Below, piece after piece: positions 49,501 through 61,500 of a stretch of DNA of 64,000 bases (position 1 is the first letter of the stretch; every line of letters starts with the position of its first letter). The position numbers and the translations under genes were made by a program. The notes under the pieces were generated by a model. The model was not told the DNA's origin. It ran no database searches and saw only the letters and a list, made by a program, of their open reading frames with translations. The stretch spans positions 2,948,312 to 3,012,311 of the forward strand of contig NC_092675.1 of the NCBI RefSeq assembly GCF_964355755.1. Direction: 5' to 3'. The DNA comes from Antedon mediterranea (taxonomy: Eukaryota > Echinodermata > Crinoidea > Comatulida > Antedonidae).

Positions 49501-52500
49501 AGGTAAGTATCTGAAAAGAATATTTAAGCTCTGTATACACTATCAAACTTTATGAAATAAAAAAAGTGATGTACCCATACATGATGATGTCATATCACTA
49601 CTATATTTGGGCATATCACTACCATATTTAGGCATATCACTACCATATTTGGGCATATTATTACCATATTTGGGCACATCACACTTTTTTTTTGGTCAAA
49701 CTATAGTTTGATAGTGTAGACAGAGCTTAATAGAGAGCTTTCAATTTGCAACAACCAAGGATCGTCAACCAAGGTCAGGTCAACCAAGGTCAGGTCAACC
49801 AAGGTCAGGTCAATCAAGGAGTCAATGCCTACAAAATAAACATAATATCATAATTCAAGAATGTTTTATCAAATGATGAAAAATATCATAGTTGAGACGT
49901 AAAATAATAAATATTTTGATTAGAAACATTACCAAACAATAGGATTATTAATCTGCGTTTTGACCTTTAAATGTCAAGAAACAATAAACAATAAAATATG
50001 TTGACACATACATGTATGTTTCTGTAGGAGTGTAGGTACAATAAAGCATGGTTCCCAATTGGACCCAGCTTTACACAGAATCTAATTGGATCAATGATAA
50101 ACAAAAATACCGGAATACTGTATGCACACAAAACAAAATTCAATGTGTAGTTTTACTCTTTAAAAAAAAGATTTATTTTCCAATTATGAAAATCCAAATG
50201 TCAAAACACAAAATAGACTGCCAAACTCAGTAGGGGATTTTTGTATTGTGAACATGTACAAAGGTAACCAGGACATATTGTACACTGTATTTAGTTTAAC
50301 AAAAATAGAAAAATAGAAATAACCTTTGAATATTATTATTCACTTACAGTAGTATTGGTATTGATCACAAATATACATTTCATTTCCTTTTTATTAATTT
50401 TCGTTCATTTTTTCTTTTCCATCTTAATTTATCTTAAAGGGCAATTTATATAGACGAGCGGAAACGGTAAACAGAAAAGTCAGTATAGCTTGTCCCACAT
50501 AGAATCTGTATTTATCTTAAGCGGAAACCACCCAGCAGGTCTGCGGCGTTGTGTGCAAATGGTCGTAAGGAGTAACATACAGCGGATTCTATATTTTTAT
50601 TAATGTAAATTATCCTTAAGGCAATAAATTGATGGATGTTTGCAAAGAATTCAAAATTACCGATACCTGCAAACATCAAAGGGCAGTGAAATGATAGATA
50701 ATGATCCTAACTTGTTTTAAAACAAAACTAATTGCCATGATTATTTAAATCTAATTATCGGAGATAAAAAGTTGTTGTTTGTCCGCCATCAATAAAAGCA
50801 TCTTTCACTTGCTACATCCATTGGTTTATATATTAATGTTGTGTTAATCTTTTTTGCTTTGAGTTAAATCTAGTACGTGACATTTAGACTTTCTTTTCAC
50901 TACCAATTTGAACCGAGAAGAAGTCTGCTGCATCTGAAAAGCCTTTAATGGTTTGCCAAGGTAAAATTAGATAGTAATTCATGACGAAAATAACTAAATG
51001 AGAAGGTTTTTCTTGTTGCCAATTGACAAGCAATGGTTAATTTCTAAATGATCAAGAGATGACAGTAGTTAAATGTTGTGTTGTTTCTACCATAGAGCTA
51101 TATTACAGTAAAACTAAACATCCTATATTTGATCTACAACTATAGTACAGTACATCATTAGTAATTATAACAATGTGAAACTATTAATTTATTATAGTAG
51201 TTATCACTTTGACCAAAAATTGTGTGTGTCTTAAATCTTACACTTTTACAGTCAATGTTGTCTTTGTGAAAATCATTTTTTTCCCTTAGAAGGGAAAAAC
51301 TTGATTCAAATTACCAAATGGCCTATTTAAATTGTATTGATTATATTTGGGGACAATACTTATTTAATAAAAAATATAATAAAACAAATTCCAATGCACA
51401 CAAAACGAAAGATCTTTATAACTATTAGCAATTGCTATAAAATCTAATACTACAGTACCTGATATACTGTTTTACATTTATAATTAATCTATTATTTAAA
51501 AAAAAATGATAATACCAAAAGATGATATAATATGTGACTGTGTATTCCACATTTAGATACATCATTCGGTATACAGTATTGTTGTGAAACAAGTCCTTTT
51601 ATTTCAACAATATTTTACGAGGGTGGTCCATCCAGCAGAAGCTAATCATTAGAGACCCTCACAGAAATACATCATTACAAGACATAAACATGTAACAATA
51701 AAAATTAAAATAAATATAATTTATAAAGATAAAATAAAGCACAAAAAAATTAGAATCAAAAATTAAATTAAATTGGCCATCTCAGGAGAAAAGATTGGAA
51801 AAAGGAAGCAACTAAACAAGAAGATGGTTCTTGAGCAGACATCCGAAGGAAGAGTAAATGGTTTTTGCCAGTTTAGACTAGACAGAAAATAATATGGTCA
51901 TAATTTACTGATAACATACTGCATGTGTCCAGTGATAAAGGAAAAGTTATCATGAAAATCTCCTTACTGCAATATCTAAAGTAGATGGTGGTTGTGTAAA
52001 CAGACCATATGGAGGTTTAGAACACTAAGTGCAGTATAAACAGTGTTAAAATAGATGCAAGTATTGAAATGGTGCATGTGGGAATAAAAAATGCATTTTG
52101 CCCGATTATTAGACGGCAATAAATGAAGCATAATTGTAGCTGAAATAAGTTCACAAAATCAGATGTTAAATATTCTAAACAAATCACATACTGTAGATGA
52201 CTTTGTAAAAATCTGAAATTGAAGTCAAGTATAAAGAAGTGGAAACCTTTAATTACGAACGGATTGTTTTAAAATGAAGTCAACACACGCAATGCAAATT
52301 TTCTACCTAAATGTACTGTAAAAACAATTTGATCAAGAACTCTATTAAATACCATAAAGCTACATTATGGAATTCAATCCATGTAGATATTAAAACGGCA
52401 TCTACAACTAAATTTAAATTAGTATTTTTTTGTTTGTTTGTTTGTTTCTTTATTTCCATTCACAACAAAATAAAACCATTAAAATACATAAATATTCATT

Positions 52501-55500
52501 ACAAAAATGAAAGAATGGAAAGGGGGAATCTCTGAAGCACAGCTTATAAGTAGAAACCCCCTGTTACAAAACAGTTTATAAATAGTAATATGAAAAAAAG
52601 GCACAACGGCATAGGCAAACAAAATGTAACTTTTAAGAAAGTTTCTTGTTTTTTTCTTTATCTTAAAAAAAAAAAAGATTTCTCAGAGAGTAAGATGTAA
52701 TTGTAAAAAGAAAAAAAAAAAAAAACCTGTTCTAATCAGAGTATTGCAAAAGTAATTTATTTTTGTATTTTATTTTAAAAGTTATAGGATTCTTAAGTAA
52801 CTTAAGAGTCTCAGGTATATCACGCCAAAGTTCAACCCCTTTACTAACTAAACTTAATGATTTTTGAGTGGTTCTTTTAAATTGTGGGTAGAAATGGTGT
52901 TTTTGTCGCGTGTATTTATACAAGAAGTATACAAGAACTATTTACTTTCAAGATATGACGAACGTTAAATATATATTTATAAGACCAGTTAAGATCGGAT
53001 AATATGGTTTAAGTAGAAATTGTAGCTTTGTTTTCTTTTATTTATTATTAGTTTATGTTTTCTTTTCTTTATCGTATTAATGTTATATATTTGGGATGGG
53101 TCAAGTCTTTCTGACTTATATGACCCGACATGATTACTTCCATTTTATTTATCACCCTGTATGTTATTATGTTGTGGAAATAAAATTAAATTGAAAATTG
53201 ATATTGAAGTATTGCACATCTATCTAAGACAAGATAATACCCCACTGGTTTGAACGTTGATTGTCTCCTTTTTGTGAATCTAACATCAACATCCAGGTCA
53301 AAGAGTCACAGATATACCGGAGGGTTGCAGCTTCTCAGACGGAATGATACCAACTATTAATTTCCCTCCCAGTACTATACTTTTGACAGTATGTAAAATT
53401 GTATACTTTTAAACATAACACTTTTTGTTTACATAAGCAACAACCAATTAACATGAAATTTGGTGTGTACATACAAATAATTATATACTAATATCTAATA
53501 ACATACATAATTGGTTTCGAGGTCCGGGTGGTTCTTTTCCAAACCATCATCCAGGATTGACACAACAACTCCTCTCCCTGTGTAGCCTTGTTCCCACGCC
53601 GGAATCACGTTCATGTCTCGATGATTGCCTCGATTCTGTAATGAAACAAGATGATACAGTTGACATGTTATTTCAAAATTAATCAATGAATAATTATGAA
53701 ATACCTCAATGCAGGGGGTATGGTGTAAGTACGGCTGCCAAAAACATAAAGTACAAGATATATTGTAGTTTGACATTGGGTGAGTTAGTTTCAGTCAGGG
53801 GGATTAAATAGCAAAAGGCAGTACAGTACTTTCTAGGACTTTCTGGTTCAGATATTGTAACATGACCACAGCCATCTTTCTCCTAACTGGATTTAAAAAG
53901 CCGTTTTGCACAAATGTCCTTTTGCCAAACTTTTTAGCATAAAAAAAAGCTTTAAAAAAAGGTAATCAAAGCGACGATTGGTATTGAATAAGTAGGTTTG
54001 TGTAAATAGATAAAAAATGTATTATCTTCTACAATACCTTACTTGTATTGTTAATGTTATCTCTCATCATATGATGATATACAGTATAATAATAAACTCA
54101 CATGAATTAGGAATTGATATTTTACAAACTAAATTTCCTATAACTGGTCACATTTTTGCATAAAAACAATTATTTGTCAGTAAATGATTTATGATGTGAT
54201 CAATAAAAGGGATAATAAATTGGCACATGCTGCTAGCTAATAGCCAGCATTCATTTAAATTATGAGATAAACATTCTGTATGTAGTAGAAAGGTTATAGA
54301 TGATAGATACTACATTTGGCATTAAATTATTCTTTTAGTCTGGACTTATTGTAATTATCTCATTTCTCACCTGTACATAATTGAATAGTTTTATAAATAA
54401 TGATCTTCGTACAACAACTATGGGACACTTACTGTACTGTGTAGCATAGAGTATATTTACTGTACAGTACTGTAGTACAGTATAGTAATAAGGAACTTAA
54501 CTATACTGTGTGTACAATTTTTAAAACTGAAGGCTGTACTGAAAGTGTGCAATGGATAATTGACAACACTGTGTACATTTTTACATTTTTAGATTTTACA
54601 GGTATCGATGTTTAAATTTGAAACTATTATAATCAAAACAGTAATGTTTGAAGAGTTGTATTTATGTATAAAATCAACAGCTGAAGCATATTGATCAAAA
54701 CTGTGAGAAACTCAATGTTCAAATACTACAAACATGTTCTTAATTGTGTACAATGAATTTATAACTGTAAAACACGCTTTGAAATACTGTACCGTAGTCA
54801 TTTCGACCACACTTCATTCATAGAAAGCTCCAAACAAATACTGTATTATCTCTGAAAAGATTATAAACATCTTTACCAGAGGTAATAGAAAAGTTCAAAC
54901 TTGGGGTACAGTACAGTACTTGTTTACTAAATACTGTAGGCCTATTTTTAGATAATTGTCCCTGGAGTTAAAAGTCTGTGACGTACGTTTCGGAAAACAA
55001 TGACGTCACTAAAAGTAATAACAAAGGAAAAAAAATAAAGTATTGTTATTAGTACAGGCTATATCATACTTAAGTATTTAATAGTATTTTGAAGTATGGT
55101 AAATTAACACCGAGAAAAAATAACAATAAAGCCATACATTGATATTTACGCGACAAAATCAGTCCAGTAGTACAGTATGGCTTCACAGTAGTTTGGGGCC
55201 AAGCAAACATAATAATGGTATAATGTCATTGTCAATGGCATAAATGTGTTAAATTTACAGACTTTTGAATTATAATTAGTCACAATATACAGTTTAAATG
55301 ACACTATTTGAATTCATGTTAATTGTTATTCACAGACAGTTTATGTAAAGTTATAATATTGAACAATATGAATGAATTCATTTTAATTTAGAAAAAGATA
55401 AAAATACTATTCATCTCATAAAATGAAAACAAGTGAAACATTTATTAAACATTAAATTAAATATTTTTTTGGTGATTTTATTATAAACAACGTTTGACCT

Positions 55501-58500
55501 ACACTGTAGTACTTACTATAGCAGCAGACTGAATGCTGCAAGAAATTAGCAAAAAGTAACATTTTGATTTTAAACTCCAAACTTTATGTAACAAAAATGT
55601 GATGCGACAATATATGGACATAATAATGTCATATCACTATTATCACTGCCATATTTGGGCACATCACACTTTTTTTGTAAATGTTTGATAATGTACAGTA
55701 GACAGAGCTTTAGTTAGATCCTATAAATGTTTGTTTAGATGATTGTAATTGGATGTTTGCTGATATTACAGTACACTTATTAAAGATAATAAAATTCTTC
55801 AGTTTCAGTTTCTCATATAAACCTTAAACCATTAACCAGGATGTTGTAGAAAAGTAATCTATTCTTTAATATCAATACTTGCTAATGTCTACTATGCTAG
55901 TATTAGTAATCAATTTGAGTTAATTAATGCACTCTTTGTCTTGTTTGTACTGTAATTGTGGTGCACTTTTATATAAAGGGCGTTTGTGGTTATTATTATT
56001 GAACATTGGATTCTTCTACTTTATTTGATAGTTTCAGATTTTCACCAATGTACACAGCATGCAATTTATTTAACAAAAACTTTTCAAGATAGTCACTTGT
56101 ATCATTTGTATTTATATTATTTATTCTACTCAGGTACAAAACATATCTCGAAATTGTTAACAATTTTGACAATAAAGTTATCTTGTATCTTGTAGTAGTA
56201 AATGCCCTACTGTACCACCATTCTTTTAATTCCAATTTGAATACTGTACTGTATCAATCACATAATTATACTGTACAATACAAATTAAATCATAGTTTCA
56301 AATGGTAATTAAGTTAATAAACAACTTACCAGTAGAAATGTCATAACAACAAGTTAACACAAACAGCTGTTTCGATTGTTAATTAAAAATGTTTATAAAT
56401 CTCATCAAATCTCTAATTAAACATAGCAGCAGCCTCTCATAATGTAATAATCAATCAAGTAGGGAAAAAAAAAAATGTACTCTTCTCTGGTAAAAAAATG
56501 CTTTGCTACACACTACAATACTAATACTAACTAGAATTTAATTCGTCACTTTGACGAACTAATACTAATAATAATAATAATAAACAATATTTACAGTATA
56601 TAGCGCCTAATGGATCACTGACCCCTCTAGGTGCTTTACATTAGACCCTAACTAATGGTAATAAACTATCCTCCGCCAGAAACCATTCCGGTATTTCTTA
56701 GTCGAGGTTTCGGGGATGGAAATAATAATAAATGAAAGAGAAACCCCTATTAAGGGGACACCGTCTTTAGGAACTCATTAAAAAGTGTCCCCTTAAAAGA
56801 GGGCTGTCACAAAAATAGGGGTTGGAATGGTAAAACATATTACCTCATTGGAAACTTTCCCCTAAACAGGAGGGGTTCTATTTTGAGGCCATTTCTGTAA
56901 ACAAAATGAAAGGCAATTTTGCAGTATGTTTTAACATTTCGGCCACACCCTTATTTTGGGATACTGTTATTAATGGGTCACTTTGTTTGGTCCTAAAGGT
57001 GTAATTGTAGTATATTTTGTTGGAATTGGACAATTTGATGTTCAATACTTCAACAAACTTGTTACTAATATTTAAGCATATTTAAAGGCAACCAACAACT
57101 GCTTTAATACTGTTATTATAACCTTTGGTTTACAAGGTAAATTAGTGCCATGTAGAATATTCTTTTCAAATTGAAGATAAGTGAATCAGCATTTCTAACT
57201 ATAATTTAGAAAACTTGTCAGACAAGAGTGAGTTTTATAGATTTGCGTAACCTTTTGAAAAAGGCTATAAAAGCGAGACATTTATACAATATCTATCATC
57301 CAAAGCGAACACTGCTAGCCAATGTTATGTCACGATAATTGAGTTAATTATGCAGTACTGTAGTCATATCCATTAAGTACTTATAATTGTTGCTAATACT
57401 CTAGGCTTTGAGTAGAATTCCATTAATGAATAGTAACGTGCAAACCCTTGGATGGGAGCCTGGTGTCTGTCTAGAAATGTTCATTTTGTACTTGATAGTG
57501 CACTTCCAATCCACTTGGGTAACAGTTATAGTTTAATCCATAATTGTTTAAATTCATTTCTTTGATGAAAAATGTAATTTAAAGCAGAACATAGTCAAAT
57601 TGGCTGCCAGCAAATGGTTTTAGGTTTAATTTAAACATTTGTTTTTTCTTTTTATATTAAAGTTTAACATTTTTATATATTAAAATGTAAACATTTTTTT
57701 CGTTTTTTTCTATGGAAGTGATTAACTTAATATTAAACTACAAAATGGCCTATTAAAAGTCTAATTTCATGTTTTTGGAGGACAATACATCTTCAAAAAT
57801 AATTTAACACAATTTTGTTTCTTCAGGTGTGAAATATAGATTTATAAGGATACTACATAATCTTGTTAGTATGTCACAAATATTTACATTTTTAACAAGT
57901 ACTTATTGATTTAGAATGTTTAAAAGCCTTACTTCCAACTATTGATTGTTAACAAGAAATATTGAGTTAAGAATACCATATAAAGTAAACATCTAACAAA
58001 ACATCAATAAGACTTGTTTCTTAACTGGTAATTGATTGGAAAAAATTCAATTTATATTGAAGTCGTTTTGACGCATTTTCATGCAAATGATCAATACGGT
58101 TAATACAGTTGTTGTACAATGTGTTACAAGCCAACAATTCAATTATTTTTTGGTTTTCTTGAACGCTCACGCCATCGATCAAATGTCATGTTCCAAAACA
58201 AGCTTATCTGGTTAAATATCATACAGACAACGTTTCAAATATCTACTGTACTATCTGAAACCCTTTTCACAAGTTTCAAAAGGTCTCAAATTCATTTTTA
58301 CCAATAACACATTCACAATAGTTTTTTCGTAAGCCAGTAAAAATCTCTTTCGCATGGCAACGAAATAGGGCACCGTCCAAAATATGACTGCGGTAAATTT
58401 GAGCGAAGCGCAGGTATGTGTTGTTTGGTGCTTGGCTGTCTAGGCCTAGCGTAACATCAAAGCAAATTGACCTGGCATTTTAGTAAAATACTTTAGTAAT

Positions 58501-61500
58501 TTACTTTCAATAAAAGTATAATTATATTATAATCATTAATCATTCCTGATTCAAATGCAAAATGTCAAAATAGATCAATATCTACCAAGCCATCTTCATT
58601 GTTTTATACTTTTAGTATCTTTCTTTTTTCTTTTTTTTTCTTTTTTTTTTTTTCTTTTATCAGAATTTGTTTAGTAGTAGGTATCCCAATGTAAAAATTC
58701 AAATTAATGATGGTACTTTTTCTTTCAGTTAATCAAAAGGAACTTACTGAACATAAACTTTTGCAATTTAAATGATTGAAATCGGATTATCCATTCAAAA
58801 GTTATGGTCCGTTAAAGTGCCCAAAAAACAGTGATTTTTGCTTGAAAAATGGCACTTTTTCTAATTATATTTGAACCCATTTTTGAAGGGTTATAACTTT
58901 TATACTAATAATTTTAAAGTTCTTATTTTTTCCAAACCCATAGATACAACAGAGTTGTACAAGAAAAAATTTTTTTTGGGTGTCCTCAACATTTTTTTTT
59001 TTAGATATCGCCCTACAAAATTCGTCCGAGGGCTTTTTACGCGTGATTTTCCCAATGTCTCAAAAATGCCCAAAAAGTTCCTGTCTTTAAATGATTCATA
59101 ACTTTTGAACCAATGTGTGAATTAACTTCTTTTTTTTTGCATTGCATAAAATGTAATATGTATTTTAGTAAGGTTATTTATATTGACAGGTAGGTAATTC
59201 TGAAATACAACATAAAATATTGTTAAAAAATGTTAAAATGTGAAAAAAAAAAATATTGCGTTAAAAAACTGTGTGGGTATTGTTTCTTTTCATTAAATAT
59301 TATTTTTCGTAAGTATACATTTTTTTAATAATTCTAGTATTTAAAGTTATATTTATAATCATATATTATTTAAATTGATTTTCGAACCGCCAAAAATAAG
59401 AATTAAGCCCGTGCTTATTATGTGTTCGATTCCATTTGGAGCGCCGGGCCGAACGTAGACTCGGCCGCGCCTACTACAAGTTAAGATAGGCCCCTAGCTA
59501 GCAAGGTCTAAATAAAAGCCTGACGCTAAATTCTGCCTAAGAAATATCGGGAAGAAATTTTTTATTTAACAAAGTAATTACCTCAATGGTATAATTGTAG
59601 CATGTTTAATTTTATTTCCCTTTCGATTATTCTAACCGAAAGTTGCACTTTGAATTGAAATATACGGAATAAAATTTAGGCCTAGAAACAGCGTAGACAT
59701 ACAACGGCAACACAGGCCAAAACGCGTTTCGGCCGCCTACATAGAATGGCTTACGGCCGCTGCATAGCAAAATCAAAGCTTCTTAAATTTCTTCGGTACA
59801 TTTCTTCCTTAACGTACTTGCTTTATATAGTAGATTTATAAATATTCCACTTATTAAATAATTTAATAAATCGGTAAAATTGACGTTTCGAAGCAAATAT
59901 TCCATGAGAGGCGACATTTTTCGACATGCCTCGTGTGCGGCGAAGACTAGTTCAGAAAATGGAACAGTCCACTGCAGGGGTTATCCAATCATTAATTAAC
60001 GCGCTAATACATGCATACCATGCACATTGTGTGGGCGACGATAATTTAGTAATAAGCGGAGAACTGAATCCCCCCCTCCCTCCCCTTTTGTACCTCATTT
60101 TTAACTCGCGTTTTCTATTAAAATATTTAATAAACATAGATTAAAAATATATGAAAATAATCCCTTAAACAAGATCTTTCCAGATATATAATTTTTATTC
60201 ACATGGGTATATCAGAAATAGTATATTTTTAACTTCAAAGACACGTCACTTTTTGAAATTTCACGAACGTGTTAAAATCGCGGTAACGAAAATCCGCTTC
60301 ATTGGGATACCTATTAGTAGTACTGTAGTGTTCTCACCCTTTTTGAGGAAGATTTTAATATACTAAAATATCATATTTTTTATGTCATAATTCTGTAATA
60401 AACCAAGTAGAATAGAAGTCAAGGTTTTCTTGTCGCTTAATTCAAACAGGAACAAAAAAACATACAGAATGGTATGTATCGTGCATACAATTACAGAACT
60501 GTAAAGTTGCGTGTCTTCCACAAATGTGGACATTATGCTGCCTTGAAAACCTAAACACGACAAGTCAATTACCGACGCAGGCCAACAGTGGTTGTCTAGG
60601 ACCTGTCATTTTTTCCCCACAGGTGACAGGCAGGCAGGAACAGCAGGCAACTAGTTATCCGCACATATGATAAAGGAAGTCTCACTGGGATTGAAACTAT
60701 GAAAAAGCACTTCTACAAATACATTCAGAATGGTAGCATTTTTAATTATGTGAAACTTGGTTGATACAGATAATGTAAACATTGACTTACTGTACAAAGG
60801 TATAAATTACCAGGATGCAGTACATCCAGTTAGAGTTAGTACTATTATTTAATGTAATCCAACAAATTGAGAAGCTGTGTCATACTGTAGGTACTGACAT
60901 ACATCCCCTTGTGGACAGTAGTTCTAATTTAAAGAAATCTCACAAAATAAAAACTGACACTTGACAGGGTAAACTCTGGCCTCTGAATCCTTGGCAAATC
61001 CAGAAGGCCAGCTATTACAAATGCACAAACCACTGTCTTAGAGAAGAGTTCAGAACAACTTTTTATTTTTCGGGTTATGTTCTTCCCTTGAACGGGATAA
61101 TGCCCATGTCAGTTTATCCAGGTATTAGCTAGACACATAATAGACTTGTGAATTACAATAGTAATGACTTATTAAAGAGAAATCAACTTTTGTAAACACA
61201 CCCTATAGTAAGTACTCTATGAATGCTTGTAACTATATAGATTCATTTGCATCAACAAATTTATTACATTGGTTGATTTGCATACTTACCAAATACCATG
61301 TAGCCCTCCAATCAGGATCAATAAAAGTCAGTTTACTATCGGGTTCAATTCCAGGTAAACCTCCTCTTTTTGTTCTTGATTTTAATGTCTGTTGTTCAAA
61401 TGATTTTACCTAAAAATTCAAATGAAAAAACAGTTTATAAAAAATGTATACTTTTGGAACATTGAAAAGGACATTAAAAGAATTCTATAAATACTATACT

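Larger units (their letters stand above)
49330..53506. other. Convertase intron before the DVND exon
   Basis: 4.2 kb with R1 copy 9, the 15-bp repeat and two LINE tails. 50400-50620 has a run of somewhat higher GC without open frame. No exon seen. Confidence 0.7.
53636..61289. other. Largest convertase intron
   Basis: 7.7 kb. Holds R1 copy 10, AAGGGGACAC and R3 MITEs, a pyrimidine run at 58619-58658 and a GC-rich island at about 59395-59960 followed by a plus-strand frame (see findings). Frequent TACTGTACAGTA motifs around 54420-54490. Confidence 0.7.
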
